Notes: generated by a model from the letters alone, not told the origin. A stretch of 64,000 nt of DNA from Sporosarcina sp. P2 (GCF_002743255.1 NZ_PDYY01000010.1:62001-126000); one strand, 5' to 3'. Positions 27,659 to 37,910 are shown, numbered from the stretch's first letter. A program made the numbers and translations.

Positions 27659-28198
27659 CTATTTAGGCCGTACATCTTCTAATACAGCAAAACCATCACG
27701 AACTTTTATATCTGCAAGCAATTGACCTTTGCGTGACAAATCTTCTAACTGCATACCCGTATTTTCAGCTACATAGAAACGATCAGGAAGGAAGTTTGCA
27801 AAATACATTTGATTTTCATCGATATTGTGTTCACCGTAGTAATACATATCACCTTTTAAAAAAAGGCCATCGCTTGGTTTCTTATGTGTAACGGTCTTTA
27901 ACCCATATACATCTCCTTCTTCTTGTTCTAAAACTGCATATACTGTCAGTCTTCCAGTATCATGTTTGGAGAATTCTTTAATGAGCGCAGGGTCAAGACT
28001 TTCTTTGGAGAATTCTTCAATCGCAAATTGAAGACTAACATAATCACCATAAAGAATATCGCGCGGGTCGACAGGTACTGTTTCCAATGTGATGGTTTTA
28101 CCTGTTTTCACTGTGTATAAAGGTTTCCAAGTCATCGCTAACAGGAGGATGATTGGGACGATTAAGGCAATAAGAAATAGATTCCGTTTATTCTTCAT
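27659..28198 (-). CDS. GDYXXLXY-motif membrane-anchored protein
   Basis: A 179-residue protein with one N-terminal membrane span (about residues 8-24) and an extracytoplasmic domain holding GDYVSLQF, the motif that names this family. Function unknown. It overlaps the 3' end of the DUF2157 gene by about 11 bases, a pairing that recurs in bacteria and suggests a joint membrane complex. The call rests on the motif and on the neighbour. Confidence 0.83.
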   Translation of the reverse strand: MKNKRNLFLIALIVPIILLLAMTWKPLYTVKTGKTITLETVPVDPRDILYGDYVSLQFAIEEFSKESLDPALIKEFSKHDTGRLTVYAVLEQEEGDVYGLKTVTHKKPSDGLFLKGDMYYYGEHNIDENQMYFANFLPDRFYVAENTGMQLEDLSRKGQLLADIKVRDGFAVLEDVRPK

Positions 28199-29270
28199 GA
28201 CGTTTCACCGTCTCTCGTCGTGATTTTTCAAACCAGAATCCAAAGCCGATCAACAGCAAACCACCTATGATGAAAAATAATGACTTTGGCATGAAGTCAT
28301 ATGTGATATCCGTGTAATAACGGTAGATTAACGCACATGTGATCAAGATGGCTGGTAAGCTGTCTTTCTTCAGAAGATAAATCAATAAGATAACGAATAT
28401 AGCGGTGAAGATATAAGGTATAGAATCACCAAATCGTACATCATCCCATATGAATGGGAACGTTAGCATCATGCCCGTGATTCCAAATAATACGGAACCC
28501 GTCCAAGACGACTCTGTACGATACTGTTTTAAAGGTGCGAGTGCAAGAAATACACCTAATACAAAGACAATCAAGACGGAAATCCATTCCTCAACATGGA
28601 AGAATTCTAGCATATTGACGATAAAAGCTACACTAAGCAATACATTCATAACAAACAACGCACTTTTTCTTCTGAATCGCGTTTCATTCATCCAGAACAG
28701 TAGAGGAATCAATAGAAGTAGCCAAAAAGGACCGAAGCTTCCAACTTCATACGTTGTGAAAGCACTAAAGCTGTAAATAATAAAAAATGCACTAGCAAAT
28801 ACAGCGAGCAATTGATCTTTTACATAATAGGCAAGTGGCAGGATTCCGATCCCCCATAATAGGAAATCTGTATACACCGTATGTTGTAAATGAAAGCTCT
28901 GACCAATTAGGAATATTCCAGCTCCAAAAATGGCAGCCCCTATATAATACATACTGCGAGACGTTTTTTCGTAATTGCTTTCAAGCTTGTATCCTGCGAA
29001 GTATGCCAAGACCATGCCGACGATGATTAATCCGAGCTTAAAGAATGGCGTTAGTAAAGCCCAGTTACCTGCGATAAAACTCAGTATTCCTATCCCCACT
29101 AATATAGCCCCGAAAGCCAGCAAGATTCTCACGAAATTAGTGCCACCTTTAGATTCATATAGCGAGAGCATTTCGTTGGCATCTACTTCTTTCATTTTGC
29201 CTTGCTGTTGTAGAAAAGAAAACTCTTGTTGCAAGAAAGTCAATTGTTGCTTACTGACCTTTCTTTTCAT
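28188..29270 (-). CDS. DUF2157 multi-span membrane protein
   Basis: A 360-residue protein. A cytoplasmic N-terminal segment (about 45 residues, with MKRKVSKQQLTFLQQEF) is followed by about ten to twelve hydrophobic spans, beginning with ILLAFGAILVGIGILSFIAG, the DUF2157 signature region. Function unknown. GGAGGG lies 7 bases before the ATG. It is cotranscribed with the downstream GDYXXLXY gene. Confidence 0.83.
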   Translation of the reverse strand: MKRKVSKQQLTFLQQEFSFLQQQGKMKEVDANEMLSLYESKGGTNFVRILLAFGAILVGIGILSFIAGNWALLTPFFKLGLIIVGMVLAYFAGYKLESNYEKTSRSMYYIGAAIFGAGIFLIGQSFHLQHTVYTDFLLWGIGILPLAYYVKDQLLAVFASAFFIIYSFSAFTTYEVGSFGPFWLLLLIPLLFWMNETRFRRKSALFVMNVLLSVAFIVNMLEFFHVEEWISVLIVFVLGVFLALAPLKQYRTESSWTGSVLFGITGMMLTFPFIWDDVRFGDSIPYIFTAIFVILLIYLLKKDSLPAILITCALIYRYYTDITYDFMPKSLFFIIGGLLLIGFGFWFEKSRRETVKRHEE

Positions 29271-29447
29271 ACTAAATCCCTCCTTTCATAATAGTTACTA
29301 AGTGGACTAATAAACACATTATATGTTACAGAATATCAGGAATGAAAAGGTTCTCACAGAAATTATCTAGTTAAATATAGTATCTCGTATATTTTCTAAA
29401 AACACAATAAATACTAGAAAGATACATATTTATCCTTTAATTGCCTA

Positions 29448-29480
29448 TTGACATTCATTTGAGAACGATTATCATTGAAA
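29448..29480 (+). promoter_or_regulatory. efe promoter with Fur box
   Basis: TTGACA (29448) and TATCAT (29470) with 16-base spacing. A Fur-like inverted repeat, TGAGAACGATTATCATTGA, covers the spacer and the -10 box, so iron-bound Fur would block transcription of the iron-uptake operon. Confidence 0.83.
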
Positions 29481-29514
29481 ACATAAAATTAAACTGTGGG
29501 AAGTAGGAAGAAAT

Positions 29515-30363
29515 ATGAAACAAACACTAGTAACAGCTTTCGCTTTAACAACAGGAATTCTACTATCAGGTTGCGGGGCAGCTGAAGAATCTGTCGAAAA
29601 AACGCCAGTAGCGACTGAAGAAGTCGACTTAACTGCTGAAACTGATGCATATAAAGAATTTGCGCTTGAACAAATGGATGAATTCGTTATAAACACAGAA
29701 AAATTTGTCACGGCTGTTAAGGCGGGTGATTTAGAAGAAGCAAAGAAAATCTATCCTGTAGCTAGAATGTATTTTGAACGCTCTGAACCAATTGCGGAAA
29801 GTTTCGGAGACTTGGATCCACGAATCGATGCACGTCTGGCAGATGTTCAAGAACAGGGTCAGGGAGAAGAGGAATGGTCTGGCTATCATAAAATTGAGTA
29901 CGGTCTATGGGTGGAAAATACAATTGAAGGATACGAAGATGTTGCCGACCAATTGCTTAAGGATGCAAAAGAACTGCGTGCACGTGTAGAAACAGTTGAA
30001 GTATCGCCTGATTTAATGATCACTGGAGCAGTCGATTTACTGAATGAAGTTTCTACTTCTAAAATAACTGGTGAAGAAGAAATTTATTCTCACACCGATC
30101 TATATGACTTTAAAGCAAATATTGAAGGTGCAGAAAAAATCTATGAAATTCTTAAGGATAAGATGGCAGCGAAAGATCAGCAACTAGTCGATGAACTCGA
30201 AACTAAATTCCAAACCATTAATAGTCTACTTGCCGAATATGAAGATGAAAATGGCGGCTATATATCCTATGAAGAATTAACAAAGGAAGATACAAAATCG
30301 CTATCAGAAGCGGTAAATCAATTAGGTGAACCATTAAGTATGATGGGCATCGTAACGGAGTGA
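29515..30363 (+). CDS. efeO: Iron uptake lipoprotein EfeO/EfeM (imelysin M75 domain)
   Basis: A 282-residue lipoprotein with lipobox ILLSGC (Cys near residue 20), an acidic linker, and an M75 domain holding the HxxE motif in GYHKIEYGLW. The cupredoxin domain of longer EfeO proteins is absent, so this is the short EfeM form. It is thought to bind ferrous or ferric iron outside the membrane and pass it to EfeU. AGGAAG precedes the ATG. It is first in the Fur-controlled operon. Confidence 0.9.
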   Translation: MKQTLVTAFALTTGILLSGCGAAEESVEKTPVATEEVDLTAETDAYKEFALEQMDEFVINTEKFVTAVKAGDLEEAKKIYPVARMYFERSEPIAESFGDLDPRIDARLADVQEQGQGEEEWSGYHKIEYGLWVENTIEGYEDVADQLLKDAKELRARVETVEVSPDLMITGAVDLLNEVSTSKITGEEEIYSHTDLYDFKANIEGAEKIYEILKDKMAAKDQQLVDELETKFQTINSLLAEYEDENGGYISYEELTKEDTKSLSEAVNQLGEPLSMMGIVTE

Positions 30364-30367
30364 TTTT

Positions 30368-31645
30368 ATGACGGACCGAACTGAAGAAAGATTCTATGAA
30401 AAGAAAATTTCACGTCGTCAAATGTTGAAATATACAGGTGCAGGTGCTGCTGGTGTTGCGATCGGAGCATCGGGTCTTGGCGGTGTTTTCAAAGTGTTTG
30501 GAATGGCTGAGGAGGAAGATAATCCACGCTCGAAGAATAAGATTAATTTTTATGGAAAGCACCAATCCGGAATCGCGACTGAATGCCAAAGTTACATATA
30601 TTTTGCTTCGTTACATGTCTTGGTGAATTCACAACAGGAATTGATGGATCTTTTTAAAATGTGGACTCCCATTGCTGTACGCCTGATGAATGGCGAACAG
30701 ATTGATGGTCAGACCTCCAATATGCTCATTCCATCAAAAGATACGGGGGAAGTAGTCGGGTTAGATGCTTCAAATTTAACATTGACGTTTGGTGTTGGTC
30801 CGTCACTATTTGAAAAAGAGTCACTAGGTTTAGCGTCAAAAAAGCCTGCTGAACTGAAAGATTTACCTCACTTCCCGAAAGATCAACTAGATCCTGCATA
30901 TACAGGAGGAGATATTTGTATTCAAGCATGTGCAGATGACCCGCAAGTTGCATTTCATGCTGTTCGAAACTTAGTACGTGCAGCTTCAGGAAAAGTATCA
31001 TTGAAATGGACACAGGCAGGCTTTAATTCTTACCCAATGAAGGGGAAGAAAAAAGAGACGCCAAGAAACTTATTTGCGTTTAAAGATGGTTCTGTCAATC
31101 CGAATGGATCCAGAGAATCCGAAATGAATGAAGTTGCTTGGGTTGATGCCGGTCAATCAAAAGATTGGATGACCAATGGCACGTACATGGCTGTCCGTCG
31201 AGTGCAGATGCATTTGGAAACATGGGACAGAACAGCACTGCAGGAACAAGAAGCGACATTTGGCCGCCATCGTGATACGGGGGCGCCATTAGGTAAAGAA
31301 AAAGAGATGGACGAAGTAGACTTGGATGAAAAGGATACAAACGGTGCGTATATTATTTCTGAAAATTCTCATGTTCGACTGGCTAAAAAGACCAAACAGA
31401 AGATCTATCGTCGTTCATTCTCTTATAGTTCCGGTGTCATGGATTCAACAGGTACATTCGATGCGGGTTTATTGTTTATTTCGTTCCAAAAAGATCCTGA
31501 ACAATTTATTGCAATCCAAAACAGTTTTGGTCGTAAAGATAAATTAAATGAATATATTACTCATCGCGGCAGTGCGTTATTCGCCTGCTTCCCTGGGATC
31601 CAAAAGGGAGGCTTTATCGGTGACTCACTCTTCTCGATTATATAG
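30368..31645 (+). CDS. efeB: Dyp-type peroxidase EfeB (Tat-exported)
   Basis: A 425-residue dye-decolourising haem peroxidase. Residues 15-21, SRRQMLK, form a twin-arginine signal followed by a hydrophobic, Ala/Gly-rich stretch, so the folded haem protein is exported by Tat. The distal haem motif is seen as LFAFKDGSVNPN. EfeB is proposed to oxidise Fe2+ or to take iron from haem. The start lies 4 bases after the efeO stop with GGAG between; the 3' end overlaps the efeU start. No tat genes are in the window. Confidence 0.92.
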   Translation: MTDRTEERFYEKKISRRQMLKYTGAGAAGVAIGASGLGGVFKVFGMAEEEDNPRSKNKINFYGKHQSGIATECQSYIYFASLHVLVNSQQELMDLFKMWTPIAVRLMNGEQIDGQTSNMLIPSKDTGEVVGLDASNLTLTFGVGPSLFEKESLGLASKKPAELKDLPHFPKDQLDPAYTGGDICIQACADDPQVAFHAVRNLVRAASGKVSLKWTQAGFNSYPMKGKKKETPRNLFAFKDGSVNPNGSRESEMNEVAWVDAGQSKDWMTNGTYMAVRRVQMHLETWDRTALQEQEATFGRHRDTGAPLGKEKEMDEVDLDEKDTNGAYIISENSHVRLAKKTKQKIYRRSFSYSSGVMDSTGTFDAGLLFISFQKDPEQFIAIQNSFGRKDKLNEYITHRGSALFACFPGIQKGGFIGDSLFSII

Positions 31646-33371
31646 ATGGATTGCAGTACTGTTGATTATTGCATTCATGCCGATTCGTCCAGCAATTGCC
31701 GATACAGAAACAAATTATAGTGATCTGTATATTTCTATCAGTGATTCCATTATGCAAACTAAGAAAGCAAACGATGCGGCGGCACTGACATCTTTACGAG
31801 AATTCGAAACGATTTGGAAACAACAGAATCTAGAGAGTTCGGAGTACACGTTGGAAATCGATAAAACGTTAAAAAAAACAATACAAGCTGACTCGGAAAC
31901 ACGCGGAGTGCTATTGAGTTCATTATCTAAGGCGGTACATGAATTGGAAAAGTCGGAAAATCCAGTTGATGAACAAGCAGAGCGAGAAGAATTCGGTAAA
32001 TTGATGGAACCGGCACTTGCTGAATTGAATCAGGCTATTAAGTTAGGTTCGCTAGAAGAAATCGAAGAGGCGAATCAGCAGTTCATTTCTACTTGGACAC
32101 GCAATGAACGTCCAGTGCGAGAGCAAAGTATTTCAGCATATGGTGCAATTGAAACGAGTATGGCATTCATGAGAATCGCGTTAGCGGAAGAAGAACCTGA
32201 TCTTGATCTGTTGCGGACGCAGTTTGATGAATTAACCGTCACGGTAGACCAGTTCGTCTCTGGGACGTTGAAAGAGACAGCGACTGAAGACTATTCTTTG
32301 ACCACATTGATTGCACTACTAGATGAAAGCTCAGAATCAGTGCGAAATGGAGAGCTTGTTGAAGCGAAGAAATCATTGAGCGAGTTCATTAAAATTTGGC
32401 CGAATGTGGAAGGGGAAGTACGTACGAAAAATGCCTCTCTTTATACAGAACTTGAAAATGAACTGCCTATGATGATTGGTCAATTGTCTAATAGTGGATA
32501 TAACCTTGACAAGGCTGTGTATCAGTTAAAAAATTTCAAACAGCAAATTGCCTTATTGCAAACAAATGACGGTTTCAGTTTCTGGGATTCAGCACTGATC
32601 TTATTACGTGAAGGTCTAGAAGCGTTGTTGATTATTATGGCACTATTATCATTCTTAACGAATGCTAATCAACAAGCTATGCGTAAATGGGTGTATGTTG
32701 GAGTGGGTGCTGGCATGACGCTTAGTGTCGTAGTAGCGATTATGATATCTACGGTATTGCATTCTGTCACGATTGGCAATAATCGTGAAATGATGGAAGG
32801 CTATGTTGGTCTCATTGCTGCAGCACTGATGATCGGTGTCGGGATTTGGATGCATCAAAAATCTACTGTCGCCTCGTGGAATCGTTATATATCTAGACAA
32901 ATGGGACAGGCAATTTCAAAAGGTAGCATACTCGCTATGGCTTCGGTTAGCTTTCTTTCTGTATTTAGAGAAGGTGCAGAAACAATGGTCTTTTATGCAG
33001 GAATTGCGCCAAAAATGTCTACTGCGGAATTTGTGTTGGGGATATTGCTAGCGGTTGTCATATTGGCGGTCGTCGCAGTTATCCTCATGAAGCTCAGCCA
33101 TCGAATTCCAATCCATCGCTTCTTCGCAGTGGCGACGATATTAATTTATGTACTTGCTTTCAAGATTATTGGTGTCAGTCTGCATACGTTACAGTTGACG
33201 AACGTGATCAACTCAACGGTGCAACCCGGGTTGCCGATTATTGACTTTATTGGTTTTTATCCGACCAATGAAACGATTACGGCACAACTTGGTTTACTAG
33301 TCATCATCTTAGTGGCTGCCTGGATACGAAAAGCAGGTAACCGCTCCAGCGTACAACTTTCGAATTACTAA
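31620..33371 (+). CDS. efeU: High-affinity iron permease EfeU (FTR1 family) with long outer domain
   Basis: A 583-residue protein. A signal-like hydrophobic segment (residues about 8-24, ending RPAIADTE) precedes a helical, acidic extracytoplasmic domain of about 300 residues, then an FTR1 permease of about seven spans with both iron-binding motifs: LREGLEALLI near residue 335 and FREGAETMVF near 450. The GTG at 31620 lies 8 bases after GGGAGG and inside the efeB 3' end; the frame extends to 31548 without support. The outer domain resembles that of Bacillus YwbL but is longer. Confidence 0.9.
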   Translation: MTHSSRLYRWIAVLLIIAFMPIRPAIADTETNYSDLYISISDSIMQTKKANDAAALTSLREFETIWKQQNLESSEYTLEIDKTLKKTIQADSETRGVLLSSLSKAVHELEKSENPVDEQAEREEFGKLMEPALAELNQAIKLGSLEEIEEANQQFISTWTRNERPVREQSISAYGAIETSMAFMRIALAEEEPDLDLLRTQFDELTVTVDQFVSGTLKETATEDYSLTTLIALLDESSESVRNGELVEAKKSLSEFIKIWPNVEGEVRTKNASLYTELENELPMMIGQLSNSGYNLDKAVYQLKNFKQQIALLQTNDGFSFWDSALILLREGLEALLIIMALLSFLTNANQQAMRKWVYVGVGAGMTLSVVVAIMISTVLHSVTIGNNREMMEGYVGLIAAALMIGVGIWMHQKSTVASWNRYISRQMGQAISKGSILAMASVSFLSVFREGAETMVFYAGIAPKMSTAEFVLGILLAVVILAVVAVILMKLSHRIPIHRFFAVATILIYVLAFKIIGVSLHTLQLTNVINSTVQPGLPIIDFIGFYPTNETITAQLGLLVIILVAAWIRKAGNRSSVQLSNY

Positions 33372-33375
33372 ACTA

Positions 33376-33417
33376 GAATGTCCTAGAAGTTATTGTACTT
33401 CAACAGGGCATTCTTTT
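33376..33417 (+). terminator. Terminator of the efe operon
   Basis: GAATGTCC and GGGCATTC arms with a loop of about 22 bases, then TTTT. Confidence 0.7.
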
Positions 33418-33471
33418 ACGTGTTTCTAAGTTCAAAGTTTTTGCTAATAGTTGTAGTAGGTTAACTAGTGA

Positions 33472-33498
33472 TTTCGAAGGGAGACTGTCCTTTCGAAG
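33472..33498 (+). promoter_or_regulatory. Inverted repeat upstream of cysJI (possible operator)
   Basis: TTTCGAAGG and CCTTTCGAA arms separated by 8 bases, about 75 bases upstream of the cysJ -35 box, a position suited to an activator site. The regulator is unknown; a LysR-type protein such as CysL would fit by analogy with Bacillus subtilis cysJI. The rest of 33420-33570 shows nothing else. Confidence 0.4.
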
Positions 33499-33572
33499 TG
33501 CAATTCACCACAAGGAAAAACTATCAATTTGTACTATTACTATAGATGCCACACTCCGCATCAAAAGCCTAC

Positions 33573-33601
33573 TTGACTAATAGGAATAATCGTAATACAA
33601 T
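33573..33601 (+). promoter_or_regulatory. Sigma-A promoter of cysJI
   Basis: TTGACT and TACAAT separated by exactly 17 bases, about 90 bases before the cysJ start. CCTA...TAGG arms flank the -35 box. Confidence 0.75.
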
Positions 33602-33689
33602 GAAGCCATCTTAAAGAAAGTTGTCAGTCTAGTCAGATTTTCTGCAACATGATGCAATAATAAAATAAGAGGTTGCGAGGGTGATGAAT

Positions 33690-35504
33690 ATGGCGTTACA
33701 AGTATCGAATAGTCCTTTTAGTGAAGAACAAGTAGAATTGCTCAATCGTTTATTACCGAGCATCACAGAAACACAGCAAAGTTGGTTAAGTGGGTATTTA
33801 ACAGCTGTCAGCACAGCTTCAGTATCATCTGCTAGTGTTGTTGTATTAGAACGTCCTGCTAGCGAAGTCCCGTTGGCAGTAAAAGAAATAACTGTTCTTT
33901 ATGGCTCACAAACAGGTAAGGGACAGGGAATCGCTGAACAGGCGGCAGCCAAGTTAAAAGAACAATCTTTTGATGTGACAATCCAGTCTATGAATGATTT
34001 CAAGCCGAATAATTTGAAGAAAATCGAAAATCTATTACTGGTCGTCAGTACGCATGGAGAAGGAGATCCACCTGATACAGCGTTGCCATTCTATGAGTTT
34101 TTGCATGGAAAACGTGCTCCGAAACTAGATCATCTCCATTATTCCGTATTGGCACTTGGCGATAGCTCGTACGAATTTTTCTGTAAAACAGGCGCTGATT
34201 TTGATCAGAAACTATCCGAACTAGGCGCAGTTCAGTTAGCTCCACGAGTAGATTGTGATTTAGATTATGATGAACCGGCAGCGCAGTGGCTATCAGCGGT
34301 GGAAGTGTCGTTAGAAATTCAATCTGGCGGTCAATCGGCTGCAGCTAGTGTAGAAGTGGAAAGCCCATCATCTACTCAGTACTCACGCACCAATCCGTTT
34401 AATGCAGAAGTACTTGAAAATATTAATCTAAACGGTCGAGGTTCTAATAAAGAGACGCGTCATGTGGAGATTTCATTAGAAGGATCGGGATTGACATATA
34501 AGCCGGGTGACAGTGTAGGGATTTTCCCAACAAATAATTCCGACTTAGTCGATGAGATTATTAAGTTAGGAAGCTGGAATGCAGAAGAAACAGTGGAAAT
34601 CAACTCAAAAGGGGAACGCCGTGCTTTACGTATCGCATTACTTCATCACTTAGAGATTACCGTAGTAACTAAACCGCTACTTGAAAAACTGACTAATTAC
34701 TCTAAGTCAGAAGAGTTGAAGCGACTCCTAAATAAGCAAAATGCGGATGAGCTTCGTGCGTATGTCGATGGACGGGACTTATACGATGCATTAACGGACT
34801 TTGGACCAGTAGAAGCTTCAGAACAACAACTGGTGGGAATTCTTCGTAAATTGCCAGCAAGATTATATTCAATTGCCAGTAGCCTAGAAGCGAACCCTGA
34901 AGAAGTGCATCTGACAATTGGTGCTGTTCGTTACGAAGCGCATGGTCGCGACAGACAAGGCGTGTGTTCTATCCAATGTGCAGAAAATCTTGAGCCGGGA
35001 GATACATTGACGATTTATATCCATAAAAATGATAATTTCCGTTTACCACCTAATTCGGAAACACCGATTATTATGATAGGGCCAGGGACGGGTATCGCGC
35101 CATTCCGTTCATTCATTGAAGAACGTAGTGAAACAGGAGCGGAAGGAAAGTCTTGGTTGTTCTTTGGAGATCAGCATTATGTGACCGATTTCTATTATCA
35201 AACGGAGTGGCAAAATTACGTGAAGGATGGCACGTTAACACGCCTCGATGTAGCTTTTTCACGTGATACGGATGAAAAAGTATATGTACAACATCGTATG
35301 AAACAAGCGAGTCAAGAACTGTATCAATGGATTGAAGAAGGTGCAGTGATTTATGTATGTGGTGATGAACAGAACATGGCAAAAGACGTCCACGCGACTT
35401 TGCTGGAAATTCTTCAACAAGAAGTCGGCAAATCACTTGAAGAAGCCGAACAATTCATCACACAGTTAGTTCAAGAGAAACGCTATCAGCGAGATGTCTA
35501 TTAA
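33690..35504 (+). CDS. cysJ: Sulfite reductase [NADPH] flavoprotein subunit
   Basis: A 604-residue diflavin reductase: an N-terminal helical region, a flavodoxin-like FMN domain (LYGSQTGKGQGIAEQ near residue 70; STHGEGDPPDT), an FAD domain (LPARLYSIASS; GVCSIQC) and an NADPH domain (MIGPGTGIAPFRSFIEER) ending in the C-terminal DVY aromatic. It passes electrons from NADPH to CysI. The ATG at 33690 lies 9 bases after AGG and gives the N terminus ALQVSNSPF expected from Bacillus CysJ; an ATG at 33684 is possible. cysI follows 25 bases downstream. Confidence 0.94.
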   Translation: MALQVSNSPFSEEQVELLNRLLPSITETQQSWLSGYLTAVSTASVSSASVVVLERPASEVPLAVKEITVLYGSQTGKGQGIAEQAAAKLKEQSFDVTIQSMNDFKPNNLKKIENLLLVVSTHGEGDPPDTALPFYEFLHGKRAPKLDHLHYSVLALGDSSYEFFCKTGADFDQKLSELGAVQLAPRVDCDLDYDEPAAQWLSAVEVSLEIQSGGQSAAASVEVESPSSTQYSRTNPFNAEVLENINLNGRGSNKETRHVEISLEGSGLTYKPGDSVGIFPTNNSDLVDEIIKLGSWNAEETVEINSKGERRALRIALLHHLEITVVTKPLLEKLTNYSKSEELKRLLNKQNADELRAYVDGRDLYDALTDFGPVEASEQQLVGILRKLPARLYSIASSLEANPEEVHLTIGAVRYEAHGRDRQGVCSIQCAENLEPGDTLTIYIHKNDNFRLPPNSETPIIMIGPGTGIAPFRSFIEERSETGAEGKSWLFFGDQHYVTDFYYQTEWQNYVKDGTLTRLDVAFSRDTDEKVYVQHRMKQASQELYQWIEEGAVIYVCGDEQNMAKDVHATLLEILQQEVGKSLEEAEQFITQLVQEKRYQRDVY

Positions 35505-35529
35505 GTAATTTGAAAGGAAGTGTGGGAGC

Positions 35530-37254
35530 ATGTCTTCAACAACAAAACCAATCCATATACAAGATGGAGCGCCGAGTGATGTAGAAGAAATTAAAATTAA
35601 AAGTGATTACTTGCGTGGTAGTCTCATTGAAACGATGAATGACTCTATCAGTTCCGGAATTCCAGATGATGATAACCGTCTGATGAAATTCCACGGCAGT
35701 TATTTGCAAGATGACCGAGATCTGCGGGTCGAGCGTCAGCGCCAAAAATTAGAGCCTGCCTATCAGTTCATGATCCGCGTGCGGACACCAGCTGGCTTTG
35801 CCACGCCAAAACAATGGCTGGTTATGGATGAATTGGCACATAAATATGGTAATGGAACATTAAAGTTAACAACACGCCAAGCGTTCCAAATGCATGGTAT
35901 TTTGAAATGGAATATGAAAAAAAATATCCAGGAAATGAATGATGCATTACTGGATTCTATCGCCGCTTGTGGTGACGTCAACCGAAACGTCATGTGCAGT
36001 CCGAATCCGAATCAGTCATCGGTTCACACGGAAATATATGAGTGGTCGAAGCGATTAAGCTTAGACTTGTTGCCACAAACAACGGCTTATCATGAAATTT
36101 GGTTGGATGAGGAAAAAGTTGTGGATACGGCAGGGGAAGAAGTAGAGCCAATCTATGGTGCGACCTATTTGCCTAGAAAGTTCAAAATTGGAATAGCGGT
36201 ACCTCCAATGAATGATATTGATGTATTTTCTCAAGACATTGGATTAATTGCGATAGTAGAAAATGAAAAATTAGTCGGCTTCAACGTTGCGGTAGGTGGC
36301 GGCATGGGAATGGCGCATGGCGATGAGCAGACGTATCCGCAGTTAGCACGCTTAATCGGTTTTGTGCCTGCTGATCAAGTGGTGGAGGTAGCGAAGCACT
36401 TGATGATGATCCAGCGTGACAATGGAAACCGTTCTGTACGAAAATATGCACGATTTAAGTATACAATTGATTCTCGAGGATTAGATTGGCTAGTCAGCGA
36501 ACTTCATAGCCGTCTAGGCTGGGAGTTGGAAGAAACACGCCCTTATCACTTTGACCATAACGGAGATCGCTATGGATGGGTTGCAGCAGAAAATGATCGC
36601 TGGAATTATACATTCTTTATTGAAAACGGTCGAGTGCGTGATACAGAAAACTATAAATTGATGACCGCACTTCGTGAAATTGCAGAGATCCACACAGGTG
36701 ATTTCCGCTTGAGTCCGAATCAAAACTTAGTGTTAGGTGATGTAGCGGATTCAAATAAAAAGAATATAGAAGAAATTATTGCGAAATACGGGTTAGAATC
36801 ACCAACAGAGCAGTCAGCGCTGCGTAAGAACTCTATGGCATGTGTATCGCTACCGACTTGTGGATTAGCGATGGCGGAGGCCGAGCGATATCTACCTTCA
36901 TTGATCACGAAAATCGAAGGCTTGCTCGACGAGGCAGGGCTAGGGGATGAAGAGATCGTAACGCGTATGACAGGTTGCCCGAATGGTTGTGCACGTCCAG
37001 CGATAGCGGAACTAGGTTTCATCGGTAAAGGACCCGGCAAGTACAATATGTATTTAGGTGGCGGTTTTTCGGGACAACGCTTGAGCAAGATCTACCGTGA
37101 AAATATTGGAGAAGAAGAGATCTTAAGTGAATTAGGACCTATATTAAAACGTTATGCGAAAGAACGCGATGACGGAGAGCACTTCGGAGACTTTGTGATA
37201 CGTGCTGGCATTGTGGCAGAAACTACGGACGGCACCAATTTCCATACGGTGTGA
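35530..37254 (+). CDS. cysI: Sulfite reductase hemoprotein subunit
   Basis: A 574-residue sirohaem / 4Fe-4S protein that reduces sulfite to sulfide with six electrons from CysJ. The cluster and sirohaem cysteines lie in [18 protein letters not shown] and [11 protein letters not shown], both intact; the two ferredoxin-like half-domains are visible ([22 protein letters not shown]). The start has AAGGAAG. It forms an operon with cysJ and ends at a strong terminator. Sirohaem would come from the cobA-sirB-sirC genes at 43.7-45.8 kb. Confidence 0.95.
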   Translation: MSSTTKPIHIQDGAPSDVEEIKIKSDYLRGSLIETMNDSISSGIPDDDNRLMKFHGSYLQDDRDLRVERQRQKLEPAYQFMIRVRTPAGFATPKQWLVMDELAHKYGNGTLKLTTRQAFQMHGILKWNMKKNIQEMNDALLDSIAACGDVNRNVMCSPNPNQSSVHTEIYEWSKRLSLDLLPQTTAYHEIWLDEEKVVDTAGEEVEPIYGATYLPRKFKIGIAVPPMNDIDVFSQDIGLIAIVENEKLVGFNVAVGGGMGMAHGDEQTYPQLARLIGFVPADQVVEVAKHLMMIQRDNGNRSVRKYARFKYTIDSRGLDWLVSELHSRLGWELEETRPYHFDHNGDRYGWVAAENDRWNYTFFIENGRVRDTENYKLMTALREIAEIHTGDFRLSPNQNLVLGDVADSNKKNIEEIIAKYGLESPTEQSALRKNSMACVSLPTCGLAMAEAERYLPSLITKIEGLLDEAGLGDEEIVTRMTGCPNGCARPAIAELGFIGKGPGKYNMYLGGGFSGQRLSKIYRENIGEEEILSELGPILKRYAKERDDGEHFGDFVIRAGIVAETTDGTNFHTV

Positions 37255-37264
37255 TTAAATAAGT

Positions 37265-37299
37265 AGAGCAGCTAGAGTAAAAACTAGCTGCTCTTTTTT
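37265..37299 (+). terminator. Terminator of cysJI
   Basis: AGAGCAGCTAG and CTAGCTGCTCT arms with an 8-base loop, followed by six T. Confidence 0.92.
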
Positions 37300-37489
37300 A
37301 TGTTTTGAAAAATTTCGTAGAAGTGAATTGTATGTATATAGTAGAGAAAGAGTTTAGGATTGGTGTACTCGATGAACTGTAATGGAAGTTGTGAGAAAAG
37401 TGAAACTCATTATGTGATAGAGCGTACAAATAAGAGAAGTAGGTTATTCCATAAACGGGCCAAATTATCAATAGATAAGGAGTATTCTT

Positions 37490-37570
37490 ATGCTATACTT
37501 TACGCTTCTTTCTGTAATTGTCTTTTCTGCGGTAATTAGTCCGGCTATCGGACTGCTTCTGCAACAGTGA
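37490..37570 (+). CDS. Possible 26-residue membrane peptide
   Basis: A short frame encoding MLYFTLLSVIVFSAVIS then a PAIGLLLQQ tail, essentially one hydrophobic segment, with AAGGAG 7 bases before the ATG. It lies alone in the 690-base cysI-livJ gap. The ribosome site and hydrophobic content support it, but a chance frame of this length cannot be excluded. An overlapping 55-codon frame with Cys pairs (37374-37541) has no clear ribosome site. Otherwise 37300-37790 shows no gene. Confidence 0.35.
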   Translation: MLYFTLLSVIVFSAVISPAIGLLLQQ

Positions 37571-37793
37571 AACCATCTAATATAGCGAGATTAATAATAG
37601 TAGAGAGTGTACCGTAACAACTCGCTGCGAAGATAGCCATAAGTGGATAAATCTAGTTCATCAAAATAATTCACATTATCTTCAATTGAGAAATGAATAA
37701 CTCTAATCCGATAGAAAGTTTTTAATATTGGAAATATTACACCCTATACTAATAATAGTAGGGTATAATCAAAATATTAGTTATATCACTATT

Positions 37794-37807
37794 TTGTCAC
37801 GTGACAA
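37794..37807. promoter_or_regulatory. Perfect 14-bp palindrome upstream of livJ
   Basis: TTGTCACGTGACAA is its own reverse complement and lies about 140 bases before the livJ start. A related half-site GTTGTGACAA occurs at 37845. Likely a regulator-binding site; regulator unknown. Confidence 0.5.
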
Positions 37808-37910
37808 CAGAAGCTCATATACGATGAGTCATAAGATAACCAGAGTTGTGACAAATGAAAATGCCAAATGATATAACTAACAAATTATTGAGAGTTGTGT
37901 AATTCTCAGT

